Below are positions 32,979-42,169 of a stretch of 64,000 bases of DNA, piece by piece. Each line of letters begins with the position of its first letter. The stretch's first letter is position 1. The DNA is from Pleurodeles waltl (taxonomy: Eukaryota > Chordata > Amphibia > Caudata > Salamandridae): NCBI RefSeq assembly GCF_031143425.1, contig NC_090445.1, positions 1,195,888,691 to 1,195,952,690 of the forward strand, read 5' to 3'. The position numbers were made by a program, and so were the translations under genes. The notes below the pieces were generated by a model. It made no database searches. It was not told the origin of the DNA and worked only from the letters and a program-made list of their open reading frames with translations.

Positions 32979-35675
32979 CTAACCTTGGCCAGTTGAGACT
33001 TTATTGTCTAAGTGGTGATAAGTAGAGAGTAGCTCTGCAATAGACAGGTCACTCCCTTTATCATCCACTATATGGTTACTTCCCTGTGGGGATGTAAACC
33101 ACCCTGTTTGAATTGTTTTAGCTAAGCAACAATGTAAAGATGTATTTTCAGAGTTTCTATCAGTAAGTTTTAGATTAGAGCAGTGGGAATTGTCCACTGA
33201 ACCTATTTGTAGTGATGGAAATGCCAGACAGGGATGCTGTCTCAGAAAAGCCATAGTTGGGCAACAACTTTGTCCATATGGCTGGAAGAGAGAACAGGGT
33301 TGCTGTTTCTCTTTTGTTGGAGCAGGGCAGGGATGCTGTCCTATGAGCTCCACACTAGGGCAGGGATGCTGTCCTAAGTGTTGTGAGGTAGTGCAGGGTT
33401 TCTGCACTAAAGTTTCTCTGGGAGGCTTGGAGGGATGCTCCATGTTAACTAAAATGGTGCTCTTTTTCTCACCAATGTTAGTTATCCCACAGAGAGGTAC
33501 TTCCACCTCAGGGAGTATAGTTTTGCCAACTGATGATTCCCTTGGAACAGGTGCCACCCTAGGAGAGGTTTCTCCCACCCCAGGAATGGTATCATGAATG
33601 GTAGGGTGGTTAGGGGATACTGTGATACCCTTTTTACCTGTTGCTGGAGAGGAATCCTGAGTTTTCAGGCCTTCTCTCCTTTGCTTTTTCATTTCAGTAG
33701 AAATGAGAGGGAACAATTCCTCTGGGATGCCCAGCATGGCTGCATGGGCATAAAACTCTACATCAGCCCAACCTGAGGCCTCTAGGTCATTACCTAAGAG
33801 ACAGTCTACAGGTAAGCTAGGTGATACTACCACCTGCTTAGGGCCAGTAACTCCACCCCAACTAAACTGATTTATAGCTAAGGGAAGAAACTTAGTGGAG
33901 TTATGGACATCAATAATCTTATACTGTTGTCCAATGATGTGTTGTTCAGGATGCACTAGGTTTTCAGTCACCAAAGTGATACTGGCACATGTGTCCCTGT
34001 AGGCCAAGGCCTCAACACCATTTATTGAAACTGTCTGCCTGTACTTATCCATTGTAAGGGGACAAGCAGCCAGTGTGTCAAGGCCAATGCCACTAGGTGT
34101 GACAGAAACTGTCTTGGGACTGACTACCCCAGTTTCTACTATGGACCCATAAGTGAACCCAACTACACCCTTAACTTGACTGTTGCCAGCAGTCCCACCA
34201 CTAGTACCACTACTGCTAGGGGCACTAGAGCTTGATGTATTAGTGGTGGTAGGCTCAGGGGGTTTACCTGGACAGGACTTATCCCCTGGCCTATGGCCTC
34301 TGTTTTTACACACAAAGCACCAAGGCTTTTTAAATTGTGTAGGTTGAGAAGAAGAGGAAGAATTTGTTTTATCCCCACCCCCTGAAGAGGGTTTAATATT
34401 TGAAATGGGATCTTTGGTTTTACCCTTATCCCCATGCCTATCTTGTGATTTTTCACCATCTTTCTTCTTATTGTTCTCTTTGTCACCCCCTGTATGAACT
34501 TTTCTGTTCACCCTTGTTCTGACCCATTTGTCTGCCTTCTTTCCCAATTCTTGGGGAGAGGTCAGATCAGAGTCCACTAAGTACTGGTGCAACAAATCAG
34601 ACACACAATTATTAAGAATATGCTCTCTCAGGATCAAGTTATACAGGCTTTCATAATCAGTAACTTTACTGCCATGTAACCACCCCTCCAAGGCCTTCAC
34701 TGAATGGTCAACAAAATCAACCCAGTCTTGTGAAGACTCCTTTTTGGTCTCTCTGAACTTCATCCTGTACTGTTCAGTGGTTAAGCCATAACCATCCAGG
34801 AGTGCATTCTTAAGAACTTTGAAATCATTGGCTTCACTTTCTTTCACAGTAAGGAGCCTATCCCTACCTTTTCCACTAAATGATAGCCATAGGATAGCAG
34901 CCCACTGCCTTTGAGGGACATCCTGTACAACACAGGCCCTCTCAAGTGCAGCAAACCACTTGTTAATGTCATCCCCCTCCTTATAAGGGGGAACTATCTT
35001 GTGCAGATTCCTGGAATCATGCTCTTTTGCAGGATGACTATGGGGAATACTGCTGCTGCCACCATGGGTTTCTAAACCCAACTTCTGTCTTTCCTTCTCT
35101 ACTTCTAAGGTCTGTCTATCCAAATCCAGCTGTTGCTTCTTGAGCTTCAGTCTGGTTTGTTCCACTCTCAATCTATTGAGCTCCCTTTCTAACAATCTGT
35201 CATCAGGGTGGGTGGGAGGGATATGCATTGAAACAGAAGTATGGTGAGAAAGGACAGAAGGAGACCTGTCCCTTACAGAAGGCACCCTAACAGCTTGGTT
35301 AACAGAAACATCACTTCTACTGTGGTGAGAAGGAATACTCTTGCTATGATGTGAGACAACACTTTCTGTGTGGTGTGACTCTACATCAGTACCATCTATG
35401 CTAGGCTGTCTAGTAATGGGCAGGCTAGGAAGATTCTTTCCTGAATCTTTTCCTAGGGGAGTCCCTGGATCAGATTGGGAACCATTAGCTACTTTTTCAA
35501 CAGATGGGGCCCTTCTGGCCTTATCTTGTTCTTTAAGCATGTTAAGCAACAATTCCAAAGAAGGATTCTTCCCTACACTGAAACCTCTTTCTATGCAGAG
35601 ACTCCTTGCTCCTTTCCAGCTAAGGTGATCATATGCAAGTTTGGACAGATCAACATTTTGGCCTGTGCCAGACAT
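32979..35675 (-). CDS. Gag-protease polyprotein of the LTR element
   Basis: An uninterrupted 898-aa structural polyprotein that would form the particle packaging the element RNA. In order: a short SAP-like helical N-terminus (about 8-50); a Ser/His-rich linker; a coiled coil (about 160-203); a capsid region (about 225-395) with the helical spacing of SCAN/Gmr1-like Gag; a basic Lys/Asp stretch (395-430); a zinc knuckle CX2CX4HX6C (C453, C456, H461, C468), two residues longer than usual before the last Cys; and an aspartic-protease-like domain (about 545-635) with DTC at 561-563, where DTG or DSG is normal, and LLGND at 626-630. The C-terminal 130 residues contain several GQHPCP-type repeats. 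The stop lies 17 bp from the poly-G tract, leaving no pol. Protease activity is doubtful because of the DTC. Confidence 0.9.
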   Translation of the reverse strand: MSGTGQNVDLSKLAYDHLSWKGARSLCIERGFSVGKNPSLELLLNMLKEQDKARRAPSVEKVANGSQSDPGTPLGKDSGKNLPSLPITRQPSIDGTDVESHHTESVVSHHSKSIPSHHSRSDVSVNQAVRVPSVRDRSPSVLSHHTSVSMHIPPTHPDDRLLERELNRLRVEQTRLKLKKQQLDLDRQTLEVEKERQKLGLETHGGSSSIPHSHPAKEHDSRNLHKIVPPYKEGDDINKWFAALERACVVQDVPQRQWAAILWLSFSGKGRDRLLTVKESEANDFKVLKNALLDGYGLTTEQYRMKFRETKKESSQDWVDFVDHSVKALEGWLHGSKVTDYESLYNLILREHILNNCVSDLLHQYLVDSDLTSPQELGKKADKWVRTRVNRKVHTGGDKENNKKKDGEKSQDRHGDKGKTKDPISNIKPSSGGGDKTNSSSSSQPTQFKKPWCFVCKNRGHRPGDKSCPGKPPEPTTTNTSSSSAPSSSGTSGGTAGNSQVKGVVGFTYGSIVETGVVSPKTVSVTPSGIGLDTLAACPLTMDKYRQTVSINGVEALAYRDTCASITLVTENLVHPEQHIIGQQYKIIDVHNSTKFLPLAINQFSWGGVTGPKQVVVSPSLPVDCLLGNDLEASGWADVEFYAHAAMLGIPEELFPLISTEMKKQRREGLKTQDSSPATGKKGITVSPNHPTIHDTIPGVGETSPRVAPVPRESSVGKTILPEVEVPLCGITNIGEKKSTILVNMEHPSKPPRETLVQKPCTTSQHLGQHPCPSVELIGQHPCPAPTKEKQQPCSLFQPYGQSCCPTMAFLRQHPCLAFPSLQIGSVDNSHCSNLKLTDRNSENTSLHCCLAKTIQTGWFTSPQGSNHIVDDKGSDLSIAELLSTYHHLDNKVSTGQG

Positions 35676-35927
35676 TTTAGAAAGAGTTTAAGTGATAGAA
35701 AAAGTGAAGAAAAAGTTTTTCAGAACTTTTGGAAAGACAGGAAAAAAACTTTTTAAACTTTTTAAGAACTTTTAGAAAGTTTAGAGGTACTTTTCAGCAC
35801 TTAGAAAAGAGTGAAAAGAGGAAATGCAAAACTTTTTAGTTATGTGTACACACACTGAACTTGTTTTGTATATTTTTCTCTTATGAAAAGTACAATGAAA
35901 AGAGTGGTAAGTAGTCTCAAAGCACTT
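35676..35927 (-). other. Leader between primer site and Gag start
   Basis: A 250-bp AT-rich, A/T-strand-biased leader. On the coding strand it is rich in CTTTTT runs. A packaging signal would be expected here but none can be read by eye. Confidence 0.5.
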
Positions 35928-35948
35928 ATCCCACCGCTGCACAACCAA
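35928..35948 (-). promoter_or_regulatory. Primer-binding site, tRNA-Leu-like
   Basis: Just inside the 5' LTR the coding strand reads TTGGTTGTGCAGCGGTGGGAT. The TGG pairs with the CCA end of a tRNA, and GCAGCGGTGGGAT is complementary to the 3' part of vertebrate tRNA-Leu(AAG) as I recall it. Two extra bases lie between the two matches. Confidence 0.55.
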
Positions 35949-38900
35949 TGTAGGAGGCTGGACTGGCTTGTAGTGAGTACCAAGGGGTACTTACACCTTG
36001 CACCAGGCCCAAGTATCCCTTATTAGTGTATAGGGTGTCTAGCAGCATAGGCTGATAGATAATGGTAGCTTAGCAGAGCAGCTTAGGCTGAACTAGGAGA
36101 CGAGTGAAGCTCCTACAGTACCACTAGTGTCACTTGCACAATATCATAAGAAAACACAATACACAGATATACTAAAAATAAAGGTACTTTATTTTTATGA
36201 CAATATGCCAAAGTATCTCAGAGTGTACCCTCAGTATGAGGATAGCAAATATACACAAGATATATGTACACAATACCAAAAATATGCAGTATAGTCTTAG
36301 AAAACAGTGCAAACAATGTATAGTTACAATAGGATGCAATGGGGACACATAGGGATAGGGGCAACACAAACCATATACTCCAAAAGTGGAATGCGAACCA
36401 CGAATGGACCCCAAACCTATGTGACCTTGTAGAGGGTCGCTGGGACTGTAAGAAAACAGTGAGGGTTAGAAAAATAGCCCACCCCAAGACCCTGAAAAGT
36501 GAGTGCAAAGTGCACTAAAGTTCCCCAAAGGACATAGAAGTCGTGATAGGGGAATTCTGCAGGAAAGACACAAACCAGCAATGCAACAACGATGGATTTC
36601 CAGTCGAGGGTACCTGTGGAACAAGGGGACCAAGTCCAAAAGTCACAAGCAAGACGGAGATGGGCAGATGCCCAGGAAATGCCAGCTGTGGATGCAAAGA
36701 AGCTGCTACTGGACAGTAGAAGCTGAGGATTCTGCAGGAACGACAAGGGCTAGAGACTTCCCCTTTGGAGGATGGATCCCCCACGCCGTGGAGAGTCGTG
36801 CAGAAGTGTTTTCCCGCGAAAGACCGCCAACAAGCCTTGCTAGCTGCAAGTCGTGCGGTTAGCGTTTTTGGATGCTGCTGTGGCCCAGGAGGGACCAGGA
36901 TGTTGCCAATTGCGTCTGGGGACAGAGGGGGCGTCGAGCAAGACAAGGAGCCCTCTCAGAAGCAGGCAGCACCTGCAGAAGTGCCGGAACAGGCCCTTCG
37001 AAGAAGAGTGAAACGGTGCTCACCTGAAATTGCACAAAGGAGTCCCACGTCGCCGGAGACCAACTTAGAAAGTTGTGCAATGCAGGTTAGAGTGCCGTGG
37101 ACCCAGGCTTGGCTGTGCACAAAGGATTTACGCCGGAAGTGCACAGAGGCCGGAGTAGCTGCAAAAGTCGCGGTTCCCAGCAATGCAGTCTGGCGTGGGG
37201 AGGCAAGGACTTACCTCCACCAAACTTGGACTGAAGAGTCACTGGACTGTGGGAGTCACTTGGACACAGTTGCTGGATTCAAGGGACCTCGCTCGTCGTG
37301 CTGAGAGGAGATGCAGGGGACCGGTAATGCAGTTCTTTGGTGCCTGCGGTAGCAGGGGGAAGATTCCGTCGACCCACGGGAGATTTCTTCTGAGCTTCTA
37401 ATGCAGAGAGGAGGCAGACTACCCCCACAGCATGCACCACCAGGAAAACAGTCGAGAAGGCAGCAGGATCAGCGTTACAGAGTTGCAGTAGTCGTCTTTG
37501 CTACTTTGTTGCAGTTTTGCAGGCTTCCAGCGCGGTCAGCAGTCGATTCCTTGGCAGAAGGTGAAGAGAGAGATGCAGAGGAACTCTGATGAGCTCTTGC
37601 AATTGTTATCTAAGGAATTCCCCAAAGCAGAGACCCTAAATAGCCGGAAAAGAGGGTTTGGCTACTTAGGAGAGAGGATAGGCTACCAACACCTGAAGGA
37701 GCCTATCAGAAGGAGTCTCTGACGTCACCTGCTGGCCTTGGCCACTCAGAGCAGTCCAGTGTGCCAGCAGCACCTCTGTTTCCAAGATGGCAGAGGTCTG
37801 GAGCAGACTGGAGGAGCTCTGGGCACCTCCCAGGGGAGGTGCAGGTCAGGGGAGTGGTCACTCCCCTTTCCTTTGTCCAGTTTCGCGCCAGAGCAGGGCT
37901 GAGGGGTCCGTGAACCGGTGTAGACTGGCTTATGCAGAAATGGGCACCATCTGTGCCCATGAAAGCATTTCCAGAGGCTGGGGGAGGCTACTCCTCCCCT
38001 GCCTTAACACCTTTTTCCAAAGGGAGAGGGTGTAACACCCTCTCTCTGAGGAAGTCCTTTGTTCTGCCATCCTGGGCCAAGCCTGGCTGGACCCCAGGAG
38101 GGCAGAAACCTGTCTGAGGGGTTGGCAGCAGCAGCAGCTGCAGTGAAACCCCTGAAAAGGCAGTTTGGCAGTACCTGGGTCTGAGCTACAGACCCGTGGG
38201 ATCATGGGATTGTGCCAACAATGCCAGGATGGCATAGAGGGGGCAATTCCATGATCTTAGACATGTTACATGGCCATATTCGGAGTTACCATTGTGTGTA
38301 GTGCACGCGTGTAATGGTGTACCCGCACTCACAAAGTCTGGGGAATTTGCCCTGAACAATGTGGGGGCACCTTGGCTAGTGCCAGGGTGCCCACACACTA
38401 AGTAACTTTGCACCTAACCTTTACCAGGTAAAGGTTAGACATATAGGTGACTTATAAGTTACTTAAGTGCAGTGGTAAATGGCTGTGAAATAACGTTGAC
38501 GTTATTTCACTCAGGCTGCAGTGGCAGGCCTGTGTAAGAATTGTCAGAGCTCCCTATGGGTGGCAAAAGAAATGCTGCAGCCCATAGGGATCTCCTGGAA
38601 CCCCAATACCCTGGGTACCTCAGTACCATATACTAGGGAATTTTAAGGGTGTTCCAGTATGCCAATGTGAATTGGTGAAATTGGTCACTAGCCTGTTAGT
38701 GACAATTTGTACAGAGAGAGCATAACCACTGAGGTTCTGGTTAGCAGAGCCTCAATGAGACAGTTAGGCACCACACAGGGAACACATACTTATAGGCCAC
38801 AAACTTATGAGCACTGGGGTCTTGACTAGCAGGGTCCCAGTGACACATAACAAACATACTGAAAACATAGGGTTTTCACTATGAGCACTGGGCCCTGGCT

Positions 38901-38998
38901 AGCAGGATCCCAGTGAGACAGTGAAAACACCCTGACATACACTCACAAACAGGCCAAAAGTGGGGGTAACAAGGCTAGAAAGAGTCTACTTTCTCACA
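35949..38998 (-). repeat. 5' LTR (right copy), 3,050 bp
   Basis: Nearly identical to 29,875-32,925. Being upstream of Gag on the minus strand it would hold the promoter. Scattered substitutions and a 1-bp length difference separate the two copies; the part matching 31,850-32,900 is almost unchanged. Confidence 0.93.
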
Positions 38999-39003
38999 CC
39001 ATG
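38999..39003. repeat. Right target-site duplication of LTR element
   Basis: CCATG, identical to 29,870-29,874. Confidence 0.85.
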
Positions 39004-40870
39004 CCCAATCTGTTCTTTATAATACATATAAGTCACCCCCAAGGTTAGGCGACCCAGGACAGCCCAGAGGACAGGGTGCAGTGTATTAAAAAATTAGGAT
39101 ATGTAATTTTAAGTTTTACACGTCCTGGTAGTGAAAACCTCTTAAATGCGTTTTTCACTACTGAAAAGCCTACCCCTCCCATAGGATAACATTGGAGTTA
39201 TCTTCCTACATTTAATAAGCTGCAATTTCCAAATGGGAACAGTTAATGTTTGCTGTGTTTGGAATTGTAATGAAAAATCCTCCCTTATGGTAAAGTCGGA
39301 TTTTAAATTACAATTTTGAAAATGCCACTTTTAGAAAGTTTGCATTTTTCCTGCTTTATCCATTTAGTGTCTGTAGTCTGTCTCTGGGTTACATCACTGA
39401 GTGTAGCTGACAGTTAGGATTTGTGTATTCCTCCTAGACAACCACACACAATAGAGAGCTTACGTGTGCTCAGATGGGCCATCCCTTCCAGGCTGTGTCC
39501 TACCTCTACACAAAGGGCTGCATGAGCCAGGACAGGGAAGGCAGGATGCTTGGATGCCTGAGGACTTCAATGCAAAACCTCTAGAAGCTTTTCCCACTTC
39601 ACAGTCAGAACTGGGTATAACTATTTGACCTCACCAGCTTTTTAGTACACTTCTGGATCTATGGATACTCTGCCAGTGAGAAGGACTGTTGTGCTGCTAA
39701 AGGAACTACCACTATGCTGGGCTGCTACTTTAAAGGAACCGCTGCTCTTCTGTGCTGACCTGCTGCCTGTTGTGCTCTTGCCTAGATGAGAAGAGCTGGA
39801 CCAGCATCTGCTGAACTGACCCAAAGTGACTCCAAGGTTTAGTTGGCTCAGGGACAGAAGGCTCCAACAACATTTAACCCAGCACCTTAACTCTGCCATC
39901 TGTGCATCCTACCCTGCCAAGTGGTGCCACCCCAGTTGTGGACCCTTGTAAGTGGCCCTGAAGGTGCTCTGTCAGCCCTCTGCAGACCCAGCAGAACTGA
40001 TGCAATTCCTCTGCAGTGCAGCTCAAACATGAGCAGAACGGACACACCACCTCTGCTGCAAATGTTTTCCCAATATGAAGGACTCTGCATCATCCTAGCA
40101 GCCTGCATCAGAGCCCCCATCTGTGTGAACCTTTGCTGACACAGGCCCTCACATTGCAAATCTCTTGTTGAAGACATCCTCAATGACAACCCAGGTTTTG
40201 GCATTACACTCTCACAGGTCCTCGGAGCCGATGCATTGCCTCAACTGCGTGGCGCATCCTTGACACTGGACATCACATCGCAAGCCCTTGTCGATAAGTT
40301 CCTCATAAGGACGCATGACCTCACATCACAGCACCTTGGAACTGATGCATCTCTTTGTCTGTGCAGTGCATCATCAACATGGTGCCTCACAATGCTCCTT
40401 AACCAGGTTCTAAGGCACTCTGTTCAGCTGGCCTAACTGTGTCCCTGTAACCGGCCCACACTCCATTGTGGTTGGCCTGAACTTGTGAGTTTGTCCCGGT
40501 GTTGCGTGACCAGATATCCACGGTTAGAGCTTTGTGCTTTTTTGCCCTATTTTTACTGAAAACTTTAAACCTACATATCTCTGGTTCTACCAATTGCAAT
40601 TTAGAAGTTTGGTCTTGTTTTATTTATTAAAAATTACTCTATTTTCCTAATCTGATTTGGGATCCTTTTGTGGCGTGGTTCACGGTGTTACTGTTTGAAG
40701 TGTTGCACAATTACTTTACACATTGCCTCTTAGTTAAGCATGGCTGTTTTGTGCGAAGCCACCCAGTGGTTTAGCATAGTTTAATTTAGGATTTACTTGT
40801 GACTTCAGAATGACAAGGACTGTGGTTGCTGCTTTAGTAGGGTTTCATCCCCCTCAACCTGTAACTCAAT
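39004..40870 (+). repeat. Family A repeat, copy 2, right part
   Basis: Continues the family A homology from the left part: 'gacagggtgcagtgtatt' near 39,073 matches the block near 633, 'acttctggatctatgg' near 39,650 matches 1,208, and 'ttactttacacattgcctc' near 40,710 matches 2,068. Non-coding; short ORFs are not shared with copy 1. Confidence 0.65.
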
Positions 40871-42067
40871 TTCTTAGAATCGGCATCAGTTCCAAACTGA
40901 TGTTAGATGTTTGAAAGGCTAAGAAGAATGTATCCACACATAATTTCTCATTTTGTGGAAAAGCAGGATAGTCATTACATTTTGAAACCATTTTCATTTG
41001 TTTTGAAATTGAAAAGAATACTCCATTGAGAGAGTATACTCTACCTGCTAGATCTAGTGTCTTTACATCCAATAGTCTCCTGCATGAAACTAAGCTCAAC
41101 AGAATGTTGAGTTTAGCAGATAATTATGTTTGGGACTTTTTAGAATTGTCCAGACATTGTTCCAACAATTTCATTACTACATTCACTACATTCACGTCAC
41201 TCAGATTCTCATAGCGAAGTCTAGGAGGATTAACTACCCTAATACGTTTGAGTGCTTTGCATACCAAAGAATGCATATCTACCTCTTTACTATCCATTTT
41301 TGCATGCCTGTCAAAATTGCAGATCAAAAATTGTTTATTGACCTGTAATTTAGCCCTTTCACCTGCTTTCCTGGAGAGGAAATTAAGTATATCCTTCAAA
41401 TCCATCTCCACTGGATCCAGATTTCACTCCACACACTAACCGAACCATTGTTTCAATGCTGTATTTATCTTTTGTGTTTGCAAGGAACGCAGGCTTTTTG
41501 GATACAATCAACAGCTTGGTATGAAATTCCTGGCACATACCAACATTGCCTTGATGGGGTAGATGGTTCAGCAGTACTAGAGGATGCAGGACACCCATGA
41601 CATCCTGAAGAATTTCCAGGAACAATGGAAGTACCACTGGGAGATCCACTACCAAAATTCAGAGTAGCTGACACCAAAGTTGGGCTTTCCATTTTGCTGT
41701 TATGAGGATTATTATGGCAAACAAGCCCACTAGCAGTTCTAGGCATTTGATATGGAACCTTAATTGTTGTTTGGCCTCCAGTGGAGATATCTCCGCATCT
41801 GGTACCCAAGTCCCATCTGCTAGTATCTGACTTGAATATGACTTCCGTCTGGGAGCCAAATATCACCCTGCCATTCCATGCATCCACTGATAGTAGCAAA
41901 GATGAGTTTGAGGTGAAGAAGCCTCCCACCTTTGAACCATCATGCCTTACTCCCAGTCTGTGGAAGCCATACCCACATTGGGGAACTTGCTGTGCTGGAT
42001 TTGCAGGCCTCATATTTGGTACATGGGAAAAACACAACCATGGTATCTTTCTGATATTTTTACTCAT
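40866..42067 (-). pseudogene. Unidentified broken coding region
   Basis: Four overlapping or adjacent minus-strand open stretches lie in a row: 42,067-41,465 (200 aa), 41,655-41,383 (90), 41,411-41,124 (95) and 41,099-40,866 (77). They cover 1.2 kb with few stops and three frame changes, which is what a moderately decayed gene looks like. The first part is rich in Gly, Ser and Thr with a segment DISTGGQTTIKVPYQ. The later part is helical and Lys/Leu/Val-rich. No domain was recognised. It could be a transposon gene, a processed pseudogene or an old viral gene. The opposite strand also has a 102-aa opening (41,781-42,089) without motifs. The region sits between family A copy 2 and a LINE relic. 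Confidence 0.4.
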
Positions 42068-42169
42068 GAAATCACTGTGTACCAGTTAATCCCTTAATGA
42101 TGTTGTCCTTCTGTACGTAACCAATGGTTGTGCTGATACAACCTTCCCTATCACACTGTCTGTTCTTAG

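Larger units (their letters stand above)
29875..38998 (-). mobile_element. Gag-only LTR retrotransposon (non-autonomous)
   Basis: A complete 9.1-kb element with two 3.05-kb direct repeats (29,875-32,925 and 35,949-38,998) that begin TGTAGGAGG and end CTCACA on the plus strand, flanked by the 5-bp duplication CCATG. The element is transcribed on the minus strand. The 3.0-kb interior holds a primer-binding site, one intact Gag-protease ORF and a poly-purine tract, with no room for reverse transcriptase or integrase. The two LTRs differ by about 1-2% by eye, so insertion was fairly recent. The zinc knuckle, protease motif and SCAN-like capsid point to the Ty3 (Gypsy) group. It must borrow pol functions from a relative. 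Two thirds of its length is LTR, which is unusual. Confidence 0.92.

Noticed and set aside
33190..33597. 135-aa Cys-rich plus-strand ORF
   Set aside because: It is the antisense shadow of the Pro-Cys repeats in the intact Gag ORF.
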